Of a DNA stretch of 64,000 nucleotides, positions 34,702 to 42,761 are shown in pieces (position 1 is the first letter of the stretch; every line of letters begins with the position of its first letter). The DNA is taken from positions 1-64,000 of the forward strand of contig NZ_JACIEJ010000013.1 of NCBI RefSeq assembly GCF_014196795.1. Reading direction: 5' to 3'. Both the position numbers and the translations under genes were made by a program. Source of the stretch: Sagittula marina (GTDB lineage Bacteria > Pseudomonadota > Alphaproteobacteria > Rhodobacterales > Rhodobacteraceae). The notes under the pieces are model-generated. The model saw nothing but the letters and a program-made list of their open reading frames with translations, did no database searches and had not been told where the DNA came from.

Positions 34702-35670
34702 TTAGGACCCAGAGCCTCTCTCATTCCGCCACTGTACGAAGAGTTGCAAAAGCGTAGCTTCCGCGTGCTCTTCGAGCCATTGGCCGAATTCTGGATTGTC
34801 CTTCTTGGTGACCTTGAGCGCGATCGCCTTTTCATCGATTGTCAGCGTGCCCAATGAACTGCCGTTCTCATCATTGATGACCGAAGTCAGCCCACGATTG
34901 GGCGGCTTCTTGTCGCTACGTGCTTTGCTCGAGCAAGCCGAATAGACCGCTTGGAACTTTTCGGAACTAGGAGTGTCGTCGGGCAGGGCGGCGAGCGCCT
35001 CTTTGGCGATGTCCACCAAATCTACCTTCACCGACAAGGCAGCTAGATCACCCCACTGCCGTCGTCCGATCCCATGTGCTGGCCCGATGAGTTGAACAAG
35101 ACCGTCTGGCAGTTGTTCTATGACGACCCTGTGGTTGGATACGCCTTGCCGGGTCAGACCTAGAGCATCTTGAATGACACCGGGTTTGTACCCGGATTCT
35201 TGCATCTCTTTGATAAAAAGAGACTTTTCTATAAAAGACGGATCAAGTCTGAGGTTGTTCTCCTGGCCTTGAGCGATCAGAGATGCGTCATCGTCCAAGG
35301 TTCGAACAATTGCCTTGACCGTTCCACCGACCTTACGGATCGCCGCAAGCCTGCGGCGGCCGTAGATGATGCGGTATCTGTCCGGTTGGGCTGATGGACG
35401 GACCATGATGGGCACTTGTTGGCCATGCTTGCGAATGCTCTCGGCCAACTCATCGATACTGGAATCTTCCAGCACCAACCGATCGCGCAGCCCATCCATG
35501 TCAATCTGATTGGGTTCGATATCGCGAATCGAGTTTGCTGTGATCTCGCGCAAAGAGTCGCGCAATCCTCCAACAGATCCCGGCAGCTTTGCCGCTTTTG
35601 GCGGGGTAGGGGAGGGGGCTCCGCTCTCCGTCTCATTCCTTGGAGGCTGGTTGAAGATGTTTCGGGCCAT
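34702..35670 (-). CDS. repB: Plasmid partition protein RepB (ParB-type)
   Basis: The 322-residue product shows a ParB-like core: LVLEDSSIDELAESIRKHGQQVPIMVRPS, GRRRLAAIRKVG and the box LIAQGQENNLRLDPSFIEK, followed by a helix-turn-helix (IQDALGLTRQGVSNHRVV). RepB binds the partition palindromes and works with RepA. It overlaps the repA stop by one base. The start MARNIFNQP is fixed by that overlap. Confidence 0.94.
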   Translation of the reverse strand: MARNIFNQPPRNETESGAPSPTPPKAAKLPGSVGGLRDSLREITANSIRDIEPNQIDMDGLRDRLVLEDSSIDELAESIRKHGQQVPIMVRPSAQPDRYRIIYGRRRLAAIRKVGGTVKAIVRTLDDDASLIAQGQENNLRLDPSFIEKSLFIKEMQESGYKPGVIQDALGLTRQGVSNHRVVIEQLPDGLVQLIGPAHGIGRRQWGDLAALSVKVDLVDIAKEALAALPDDTPSSEKFQAVYSACSSKARSDKKPPNRGLTSVINDENGSSLGTLTIDEKAIALKVTKKDNPEFGQWLEEHAEATLLQLFVQWRNERGSGS

Positions 35671-36869
35671 CAGCGACGCCCCCATGCCATTTGGATCGTC
35701 TGCTCTAGCTCATCGCCAACGCCATTCACGCTGGTCAGGGCGCGATCAATTGTCTTTCTGATGAATTGGCTTGGATCGACTTCGTAGACGGTCTGCTGGG
35801 TCATCCCCGCGTCGGAGATCGCCGTAGACTTCAGCATCGGCTCTGTCATGACCTGACCTGCCAGAATTGATCTCAGGTAGCCTGCCATTTGGGTCTGCGG
35901 ACCGTCCGACGGTTCATATCTGGTAATCAGGAACTTGACAAAATCCCATGTGACACGCCGACCGATGGCTTCCTCCACGGCCTTGACCGTTTCTGAAGCA
36001 AGCTTCAGGAATTGGCTCATGGATGCGATGTCAAGCATGCCAGGTACCACGGTAACCAAAAGCCCCGTCGAGGCTGCCAGCGCAGTCAAGGTTAGAAACC
36101 CAAGCTGAGGCGGGCAGTCGATCAGGACGATGTCGTAGTTTGCCTCAACCTCTTCAAGCGCCAAGGCGAGGCGCTCTGCAAAGATGGGCTGTACGCGACG
36201 GGCGAGAGCGTTTGCGGTCTCGGTTTCGTACTCCGAGAGCATCAAGCCGGCGGGCACCATGTCGAGCTTATGGAAGTAGGTCTTTTGGATGACGTTCGAG
36301 AGAGGAACTTGGTCCTCATATCTCAAAGCATCATAGATTGTGCCGCCATCGGCGAACTCAAGCTCGGGCCGAAAGCCGAAAAACGTGGTCAAACTTGCTT
36401 GCGGATCGAGGTCTAGGACCAGCACGCGGTAACCGCGCAAGGCATACCTTTGCGCAAGATGAATCGTTGCAGTAGTCTTTGATGAACCGCCTTTGAAGTT
36501 GACGACGGATATCACCTGGAGACGATCGCCATCACGTCGACCTGGGCGGTAGCTTTCTGCGTTCTTTCCAGTGCGTCCAAGAACATCGCGCAACTCATCA
36601 ATCTCTTGGGCTGTGTAGAACCGGTGTCCGCGGTTGTCTGTATGCACTTCTGGAAAGCTGCCGTCCTTGTGCCGGTTGCGCAGGTTAGATGTGCTTACGC
36701 GCAGGAGGCCGGCGACTTCGGTGGAACTGAAGCGGCGTAGGGACTTTCGTTCTTCGGGTTCGAAAGCGATCTTCATCTGGCGATCCAAAGACTCAGCCAG
36801 ATTGTCGGCAAATGCTCCGATATCGGAAGAGCCTATGCCTTGCGTGTATCCAATGTTACGATCATCCAT
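35670..36869 (-). CDS. repA: Plasmid partition ATPase RepA (ParA-type)
   Basis: The 399-residue product has an N-terminal helix-turn-helix region (SSTEVAGLLRVSTSNLRNRHKDG) that represses the operon, then the deviant Walker A NFKGGSSKTT, LVLDLDPQASLTTFFG and the Walker B-like DIVLIDCPPQLG. This is a type Ia ParA ATPase. It heads the repABC operon. An 11-bp dyad lies 40 bases upstream of its start. Confidence 0.95.
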   Translation of the reverse strand: MDDRNIGYTQGIGSSDIGAFADNLAESLDRQMKIAFEPEERKSLRRFSSTEVAGLLRVSTSNLRNRHKDGSFPEVHTDNRGHRFYTAQEIDELRDVLGRTGKNAESYRPGRRDGDRLQVISVVNFKGGSSKTTATIHLAQRYALRGYRVLVLDLDPQASLTTFFGFRPELEFADGGTIYDALRYEDQVPLSNVIQKTYFHKLDMVPAGLMLSEYETETANALARRVQPIFAERLALALEEVEANYDIVLIDCPPQLGFLTLTALAASTGLLVTVVPGMLDIASMSQFLKLASETVKAVEEAIGRRVTWDFVKFLITRYEPSDGPQTQMAGYLRSILAGQVMTEPMLKSTAISDAGMTQQTVYEVDPSQFIRKTIDRALTSVNGVGDELEQTIQMAWGRR

Positions 36870-36909
36870 GTCCTGCCGCCCACTCTCGGCCTCTGTTGAG
36901 GCTCTTAGT

Positions 36910-36956
36910 CATTCTGACGGTGTACAGCGTGTCTGACGCGTTTTGCCGTCAGAATG
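36910..36956 (-). promoter_or_regulatory. Dyad upstream of repA (candidate RepA operator)
   Basis: CATTCTGACGG (36910-36920) and CCGTCAGAATG (36946-36956) are exact inverted copies with a 25-base centre. The spacing and position in front of repA fit autorepression by RepA. Confidence 0.6.
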
Positions 36957-37010
36957 GGAATGCCACGATCCAGTGAGTCCGGCAAGAAGAATCTAAATGT
37001 AGTGTGAAAG

Positions 37011-37080
37011 TTATCCACAACACCTATAGGCGTTGCCGCGTAAAAAACTCAGCAAGTCATTGATATAGATATATTAAATG
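37011..37080. promoter_or_regulatory. DnaA box and AT-rich stretch
   Basis: TTATCCACA at 37011-37019 is a perfect match to the DnaA-box consensus. It is followed by a very AT-rich stretch (about 37055-37080). It may assist the replicon, although repABC origins are usually inside repC. Confidence 0.4.
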
Positions 37081-37210
37081 CAGATCTAACCGAATCGAGC
37101 CGCTACTCTGTTGAGTTGGCACATTAGCAACTAACCCCAAGCAACTAATGGCACTTTCTGCCTCCTGCGGAGTTTTCTCCCGGTGAAATTTTTTGGATTC
37201 GGGTCAGAAG

Positions 37211-38119
37211 CTACATCTGATCTTGGCTCGATTCGTACGGCATGAGGCCAAGTCGTTCCGCCCGCTCCAACAGCATTTTCACCGAAGACGGCTGCCATCT
37301 TGTTCGGCCGCGAGGCGTGCGTTCGCGCATAGATTCCAGCCGTTCACAGATCACTTGAAGCGTGATGTCGGGATCTGCGCCCTTGATGCCAGCAATAATG
37401 GCGGGCAGGCGATCGTCCGTTTCGCGGCGCCCGGCGCGGGCCAGCACCTCGGTAGGCAGGAAGCCGTCGCGGACATAGGCCTTCACAGCGCGCAAGAGAC
37501 GGCTTTGGGTCCAGCGACGCGCCTCGGGCAAGGGGCCGTTGATGATGCGCACCACGTCTTCCCAGGCCAAGTCGGGGCGCAACCGGCGCACATGGGGCAC
37601 CCAATCTTGTGCCGTTTCGTTCAGACGCTCCATGTAGCCGTCCTGTCGCGCTAGCCGCACCTTGCGAAGAGCGGCAGGGTCTTTGGCCCGCAGTCCAGGG
37701 TTTCCGCCCACGCGGCCCTTTGTGCGCGCGCTGGCGAGGCCGGCCTTGGTGCGCTCCCGGATCAGGGCGCGCTCGAACTCGGCCGCAGCGCCCAAGACCT
37801 GCAGCGTGAACTTGCCCTGCGGGGATCCAGTGTCGATCGGGTCCTGGATCGAGCGAAAGAACGCACCCCTGGCCTCCAGCCGCTCGATCACTTCCAGCAG
37901 ATGCGACAGAGACCGCGCAAGCCGGTCGATCCGCACGACGACCAGCGTATCGCCACTCTGGATGCGTTCGAGCACACGCCCAAGCACCGGCCGCGCGCGA
38001 TTGCCGCCTGAGGCGTGCTCTTCATAGATTTCGGCGCAACCCGCAGATTTCAGGGCCTGCGACTGGGGCAGGGGGGTCTGATCCTCGGTAGATACGCGCG
38101 CGTAGCCTATCAATGGCAT
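37211..38119 (-). CDS. Serine recombinase (resolvase/invertase type)
   Basis: The 302-residue product starts MPLIGYARVSTEDQ, with the catalytic Ser in YARVST. It contains RPVLGRVLERIQSGDTLVVVRIDRLARS and the C-terminal half of the catalytic domain (FERALIRERTKAGLASAR). The extra 150 residues are longer than in Tn3 resolvases and hold a helical DNA-binding region. It may resolve plasmid multimers or act in site-specific insertion. The true start is the ATG at 38119, one codon after a TTG. Confidence 0.9.
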   Translation of the reverse strand: MPLIGYARVSTEDQTPLPQSQALKSAGCAEIYEEHASGGNRARPVLGRVLERIQSGDTLVVVRIDRLARSLSHLLEVIERLEARGAFFRSIQDPIDTGSPQGKFTLQVLGAAAEFERALIRERTKAGLASARTKGRVGGNPGLRAKDPAALRKVRLARQDGYMERLNETAQDWVPHVRRLRPDLAWEDVVRIINGPLPEARRWTQSRLLRAVKAYVRDGFLPTEVLARAGRRETDDRLPAIIAGIKGADPDITLQVICERLESMRERTPRGRTRWQPSSVKMLLERAERLGLMPYESSQDQM

Positions 38120-38318
38120 CAAAACAGGCCTTTTGCAGTTTTATCTATCGCTACTAAACGACCGTTTGTAAACAAATGCAAGTAGGTGCTCTCTCGTCGT
38201 GCTCGTCCAAAAACCTTTGGTTTCCTTGCGCTGAAAGCGATCTGAGAGGTTTCACCTGCAGTCGCGCGCGCGTACTATATAAAGGGCGCAGGCAGCGGCC
38301 ACAAAAACGCCTGGGCAA

Positions 38319-38344
38319 TGTGCAAAAAATCAGTATTTTGCACA
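38319..38344 (+). promoter_or_regulatory. Inverted repeat at the start of the DUF1612-like gene
   Basis: TGTGCAAAA (38319-38327) and TTTTGCACA (38336-38344) are exact inverted copies with an 8-base centre, ending one base before the ATG. A protein with a C-terminal HTH is encoded here, so self-repression is likely. Confidence 0.5.
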
Positions 38345-38345
38345 C

Positions 38346-39416
38346 ATGATGACGCAAGCCTCTTCTTTGACTGATGATTACGACGACCCCCTTATCACCA
38401 TCGAGGAGGATGAAGAGGCTCACGAAGACGATCTCTGGTTTCTACCTAGGTCACTTGAAGAAGAACCGGATGATTTGCCTCCAGGGCCACGGGCGGAACC
38501 GCCCGACACTGCTGTCGTCGAAGACTGGGCAAAAGCAGAAGGCGTTCACGCTGCGCGACTGGCAAGAGTGGCTGGACGCCTGGGAGCTCTGGATGACCGG
38601 CTGCTGCGTGGCCCGGAAGGCTGGCGGCATCGCCTCGCTCTTATCGAGGCAGCGGATCTCAGCTGGTTCGCAGGGGATCGGGTGAGTTCTGATCGTCTGG
38701 CGCTCTGGATATCGATGCGGCTGTCAGGTGCACAGGATGACCCAAATGCACTGGCAAGAGTTGGATGGGCTGTTCGGCGCCTAACAGGCGGTCCTGGACC
38801 GAAAGCTGACTTGGCCGCCTTCCTGGATCGCCGCGATCCCGAGAACATTGAAGACAGCGCTGAGCGTTTCGAGGATCGCGCGGGTGGGTGGCTGGACGTC
38901 ATGGCAGCCGCAAAGGGTCTCCACCCGATCACGCGGGCGTGCATGGGGTATCACCTGTGGAGCTTGGCGGGCCTCGGACGCCACGGCGACCAGATCGAAG
39001 CTGCCGTCACCGCGTCCAGGATCGCGACCAGCGATGGAAGCGGTGCCATCTTCGCGCCGCTCGCTATGGCCGGGGCCGGGGGGCTGCGCGTTTCGGGCTT
39101 GCCACCCGAGCGTTTGGCCCGCTGGTTGGATGGGATGAACAGCGCAATTCTAACGGCGATGCGAACACTTGATGATATTGAAGTGTGGATCGGGCGGGCA
39201 GAAAACGTCATGGCGCAATTATCTGGCCGCACGCCGGTTGCCTTGCGAAAGGTTTTCACGGAATGGCCCTTGGTCTCCGCCCCGATGGCTGAGGCCATGA
39301 CCGGAGCCAGCCGCGCCGCCGTTCAGCGCAATCTCGCATGGATGGAGGCAAGCGGTTTGATCCGCGAGGTGACGGGGCACGGGAGGTATCGCATGTGGAA
39401 AGCTGACCTAATATAG
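38346..39416 (+). CDS. DUF1612-like plasmid protein with C-terminal HTH
   Basis: The 356-residue product has an acidic N-terminus (DDYDDPLITIEEDEEAHEDD), a helical middle (LARVAGRLGALDDRLLRGPEGW, then LSWFAGDRVSSDRLALW), and a C-terminal helix-turn-helix (PMAEAMTGASRAAVQRNLAWMEASGLIREV). This resembles DUF1612 proteins that accompany repABC replicons in rhizobia and roseobacters. It is divergent from the recombinase. A degraded paralogue lies at 42147. The family assignment is by eye. Confidence 0.65.
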   Translation: MMTQASSLTDDYDDPLITIEEDEEAHEDDLWFLPRSLEEEPDDLPPGPRAEPPDTAVVEDWAKAEGVHAARLARVAGRLGALDDRLLRGPEGWRHRLALIEAADLSWFAGDRVSSDRLALWISMRLSGAQDDPNALARVGWAVRRLTGGPGPKADLAAFLDRRDPENIEDSAERFEDRAGGWLDVMAAAKGLHPITRACMGYHLWSLAGLGRHGDQIEAAVTASRIATSDGSGAIFAPLAMAGAGGLRVSGLPPERLARWLDGMNSAILTAMRTLDDIEVWIGRAENVMAQLSGRTPVALRKVFTEWPLVSAPMAEAMTGASRAAVQRNLAWMEASGLIREVTGHGRYRMWKADLI

Positions 39417-39570
39417 GTCATTTGTCGAGGCTGACACCGGCTTGACCTGGCACGCTTTAGTGCCGCCCCAGATGATCGTTTAAGCCACTTTCCGTTCGAA
39501 TGCGACAAGGCTTTTCCAGCCCAAAGCGTTCGTTAGCCATTCGTCTCACGTTTTTGTGACAATTGATCGC

Positions 39571-39601
39571 TTGAAGCTCCAGTGGGTGAAGGTTGTAACC
39601 A
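39571..39601 (+). promoter_or_regulatory. MerR-type promoter upstream of L,D-transpeptidase 1
   Basis: TTGAAG (39571-39576) is followed by a 19-base spacer with a dyad (CTCCAGTGGGTGAAGG) and TAACCA (39596-39601). A 19-base spacer is the hallmark of MerR-family activation. The ATG lies 30 bases downstream. Confidence 0.6.
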
Positions 39602-39631
39602 GGCGAAAGAGGCACGACCGAAGGATTGATC

Positions 39632-40222
39632 ATGAAGCTAATTAAAGACTCATCTATCTCACGTCGCGGAGCGCTGCTCGGTGCGGCCGCAAGTGGGGTG
39701 TTCCTAGGAGCAGGCGTTGCAACAGCGCAAACCACAGCACCACTTGCTACGCCACCAGTGCGCCGCAATATTTCATCCTTCAGCACCTCAAACTGGCGGG
39801 ATCACTTCGATAATCTAAACCACGGTGCAATCCTGTGCGACATTGATTCCCGAGCGGTGCAATATTGGTCAGAGGATGAAAGTGTTTATAAGCTGTATCC
39901 GTCGAGCGTTCCGGAATCCGAAGAACTGACAAAACGCGGATACACTAGCGTTATCAAGAAAGTGGAAGGACCAAGCTGGCGCCCCACGCCTTCGATGAAG
40001 ATCCGCAATCCGGATTGGCCAGACTATTTTCCACCCGGTCCAGACAACCCCTTGGGTACACACGCCCTCTACCTTTCATGGCAATATTACCGCGTCCACG
40101 GAACGGGCGACACGCGGAAAATTGGCCGCCAATCGTCGAACGGATGCATCGGCCTTTACAACGAACATATCAAAGAACTGTTCGCTTTGGCTGAGGTAGG
40201 AACACAAGTGAAATTGTTCTGA
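39632..40222 (+). CDS. L,D-transpeptidase (YkuD family), Tat-exported
   Basis: The 196-residue product starts at the ATG at 39632, six bases after a TTG that opens the frame. It has a twin-Arg signal (SRRGALLGAAASG) and a YkuD domain with HGTGDTRKIGRQSSNGCIGL, which carries the catalytic His and Cys (Cys near residue 171). These enzymes make or change L,D-crosslinks in peptidoglycan or attach lipoproteins to it. It is the first gene after a MerR-type promoter and precedes a second transpeptidase and DsbA-like gene. Confidence 0.9.
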   Translation: MKLIKDSSISRRGALLGAAASGVFLGAGVATAQTTAPLATPPVRRNISSFSTSNWRDHFDNLNHGAILCDIDSRAVQYWSEDESVYKLYPSSVPESEELTKRGYTSVIKKVEGPSWRPTPSMKIRNPDWPDYFPPGPDNPLGTHALYLSWQYYRVHGTGDTRKIGRQSSNGCIGLYNEHIKELFALAEVGTQVKLF

Positions 40223-40305
40223 TCGCGCACCTAGCATGACTTGTTAAAGTCTTTTCTCGTGTACCGGCGTTCATTCAACGTTCACCGTTCGAAAGCCACA
40301 GCTTC

Positions 40306-40884
40306 ATGAATCGAAGAAAATTCCTCCTTGCCGCCGGGGCTGTTGGCACTTTGGCCAGTCAGCCAGTTTCAGCCCATGTAGTGCTGCCAAAGTATGATTT
40401 ACCGCCGGAGTATTTACCTCAAGTAGTGAGCATTCCAGAGGGCTCCGCTCCATACGAAATCCATGTTGTTCCAAGCCAGTTTGCCCTGTTCTGGACCCAA
40501 CCCGATAACACTGCAATTCGCTACGCTGTCGGGATCGGTCGCCCGGGCCTTTACGAGGCAGGCGAATTCTATGTGGGGGCAAAGAAGGAGTGGCCCAGCT
40601 GGACACCGACCCCGGGCATGTTGCGTCGTGAACCGAAAAAGTATGGACCGTTTCGGAATGGAATGCCTGGCGGTCTGAGCAACCCTCTAGGTGCGCGGGC
40701 CCTCTACCTTTTTCAACCGGGACGCGGGGATACCTTTTTACGTGTGCATGGCACAAATGACCCAAGCACTATTGGCAGTGCCGTTTCAAACGGATGCGCC
40801 AGATTGGTGAACGATCAGATTGTCCAGTTGTATGATATGGTTCCGCTGGACACGCGTGTGATCCTGTACCCCGCAACTTTCTAG
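40306..40884 (+). CDS. L,D-transpeptidase (YkuD family), second copy
   Basis: The 192-residue product starts MNRRKFLLAAGAVGTLASQPVSA, a Tat-like or Sec signal. The YkuD motif is HGTNDPSTIGSAVSNGCARL, with the catalytic Cys near residue 163. The remaining core (FALFWTQPDNTAIRYAVGIG) is also typical. It lies 83 bases after the first transpeptidase and 12 before the DsbA-like gene, so the three are probably one operon. Confidence 0.92.
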   Translation: MNRRKFLLAAGAVGTLASQPVSAHVVLPKYDLPPEYLPQVVSIPEGSAPYEIHVVPSQFALFWTQPDNTAIRYAVGIGRPGLYEAGEFYVGAKKEWPSWTPTPGMLRREPKKYGPFRNGMPGGLSNPLGARALYLFQPGRGDTFLRVHGTNDPSTIGSAVSNGCARLVNDQIVQLYDMVPLDTRVILYPATF

Positions 40885-40896
40885 GAAGTATTTAAG

Positions 40897-41631
40897 ATGT
40901 TATCAGCGCGACGCGACCTTTCAAAAATTGTTCTTGCAACAGTCTTCACTGCATTTTCTTTCACTACTGTGGCCGCACAAGAACTCAATGAGGCAGATAT
41001 TAAGCGTCTGGCGCTTGAAGCGATCTTGGAAAAACCCGAAATTTTGATCGAAGCGCTCTCAATCCTACAAGAACGTGAAAATGCAGCACTTGCTGAAGCG
41101 CAGTCTACAGCTTTAACTGAATTGCGCGACGACTTCGAACAGAACGCTCCCATCTTCGGAAATCTGGATGGTAGCGTCACGCTAGTCGAATTTTTTGACT
41201 ATAACTGTGGATATTGCCGCCGCGCAGCACCTGAAGTCAAAGCCGTGCTGGAGACAAGCAAGGATGTCCGCATTATTTATCGTGAATTTCCGATCCTAGG
41301 GCCCGGTTCCGAAATTGCGGCGCGCGCGTCACTTGCCGCGAGAAACCAAGGTAAATATCAGCAGTTTCACGAGGCAATGATGGCATTGAACGGGCAAGCC
41401 GTTGAAGCAAGCGTTATGAAAGTTGCAGGCGATGTGGGGCTCGATCTCGAAGTTTTGAAAACAGACATGCAATCAGACCTAGTGAACGATCACATTGCTG
41501 GCTCTCTGCGTCTGGCAGAAGCTTTGGGTATAACTGGAACGCCGACGTTCGTATTGGGTGATGAAATAATCCCCGGTGTGATCGAGCGCGGCACCTTTCT
41601 TGAAAAGATTGCAGCCCTCGTCCCCGAGTGA
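40897..41631 (+). CDS. DsbA-family thiol:disulfide protein
   Basis: The 244-residue product has a signal peptide (ending VAA near residue 27) and a DsbA fold with the active-site CGYC in FFDYNCGYCRR and the cis-Pro loop GTPTFVLG. The extended N-terminal helical part (about residues 30-80) resembles ScsC/Com1-like proteins rather than E. coli DsbA. It may protect copper- or oxidation-sensitive thiols in the periplasm. It lies in the same unit as two transpeptidases. Confidence 0.9.
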   Translation: MLSARRDLSKIVLATVFTAFSFTTVAAQELNEADIKRLALEAILEKPEILIEALSILQERENAALAEAQSTALTELRDDFEQNAPIFGNLDGSVTLVEFFDYNCGYCRRAAPEVKAVLETSKDVRIIYREFPILGPGSEIAARASLAARNQGKYQQFHEAMMALNGQAVEASVMKVAGDVGLDLEVLKTDMQSDLVNDHIAGSLRLAEALGITGTPTFVLGDEIIPGVIERGTFLEKIAALVPE

Positions 41632-41667
41632 AACGGACGACGATTGTGAAATCGGACCTTAAAGTCC

Positions 41668-41698
41668 TTGACCTTCCGCCTGCTGGACCCTCTATCTC
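41668..41698 (+). promoter_or_regulatory. CueR-like promoter without an intact gene
   Basis: TTGACC (41668-41673) is followed by a 19-base spacer with ACCTTCC-N7-GGACCCT and TATCTC (41693-41698). This resembles the promoter of copA-type copper ATPases controlled by CueR. Only a broken HMA domain follows. Confidence 0.55.
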
Positions 41699-41766
41699 TG
41701 AAGTTGTCCGGAGCAAGAGGTCTCAATATCGAAAACGAAAAATCATTCACGTACGGCACTCAAAAG

Positions 41767-41860
41767 ATGAGTTGTTCATCTTGTGTTGGCCGTGTGGAAA
41801 AGGCTTTGAGCGCGGTATTGGGTGCCTCTGAGACGCACGTAAATCTGGTGTCGCGTAGCC
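41767..41860 (+). pseudogene. Fragment of a P-type ATPase heavy-metal (HMA) domain
   Basis: The frame reads MSCSSCVGRVEKALSAVLGA and then SETHVNLVSRS, a clear HMA domain with the metal-binding MxCxxC. It breaks off right after, and no ATPase core follows. The upstream CueR-like promoter suggests a lost copA gene. It shows that this stretch is a recombination remnant. Confidence 0.7.
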
Positions 41861-42146
41861 CTAACTGTGAGATGAGAAATCCAACAAGATCAACGGCTGT
41901 CCTTTGCCCCTGAATATGAGATTTTGCTTTTTGCTCCGATATTCTTGCCCTTAATCCTGAGACAGAGTTCACAGACTTGTGCGGCAGATATCGATGGAGA
42001 ATGATGGCGACGACTCTGTTGCCGATGGTGATGAGGAAGCGCGCGGGGCGGCCGTTTTGCGTCCGCTTGTTCAGGTATATCTCAAAAGAACTGGCACCAA
42101 TTGGGCGGCCTTGGGTCACGCTGGCGATTGACGTCGCAACGCCGAT

Positions 42147-42425
42147 ATGGAAATAGCATGCCTGACCGCGATGCGGCACCTCGACGATATCCAGGCATGG
42201 TCAGCGCGGGCGGAAACCATGATGGCCCCGCTTTCTGGCAAGACACCACCAGCATTGCGCGCGGTGCTGACCGAATGGCCCGTCGTCTCCGCTCCAATGG
42301 CCGAGACCCTGACCGGTGCCAGCCGGGGCGCCGTCCAGCGCAACCTTGCTTGGATGGAAGCACAAGGTCTAATCTGCGAGGTGACCGGAAAGGAATGTTT
42401 CCGCATGTGGCGGGCGATGCCATGA
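42147..42425 (+). pseudogene. C-terminal remnant of a DUF1612-like HTH protein
   Basis: The frame reads LTAMRHLDDIQAWSARAETM and TEWPVVSAPMAETLTGAS, parallel to the C-terminal 90 residues of the gene at 38346. The two copies differ at many positions, so this is an old paralogue, not a recent duplication. The N-terminal two thirds are absent. Confidence 0.75.
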
Positions 42426-42761
42426 AACACCTCTAAAGAAGCACTCGTTTTGGTGTGTAGCATCTGCTGATAGTTCAACGGAGGCCCAGAATCGTGACAG
42501 AACAAAAATATCAGACAGTCGATTTCGACGGCGGCTCAGCAATAGTGGTCAGATGGATTTGCAGTGTTTTCACCTATCTGTGATATCTAGGTGGATCCTC
42601 TAGTCCCTCTAGCCTCAAATTCTTCATTTCGAAATCACGAAAGAATAAGTCTCTTGGGCGCACAAACTGGGGCACGGAAATTGCGATCTCCCCGTGGACA
42701 GACGGGGTCAGTTTATAGAGCTGGGCGACCGCCCCATAAGGCCGAAACAGCCGATCACCGC
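42426..42761. other. 336-base gap with a truncated gene start
   Basis: A GTG at 42494 follows a strong GGAGG and opens MTEQKYQTVDFDGGSAIVV, but it stops at 42583 after 29 residues. It looks like the beginning of a gene cut by recombination. The rest of the gap has no clear gene. Confidence 0.4.

Noticed and set aside
41760-42179. Minus-strand frame between the HMA fragment and the HTH remnant
   Set aside because: It crosses recombination remnants and overlaps the HMA fragment in antisense; I could not match it to a family.
42594-42625. CTCTAG-rich stretch resembling the MerR dyad near the end of the ZIP gene
   Set aside because: The -35 to -10 distance is wrong (about 23 bases) and no gene starts after it.
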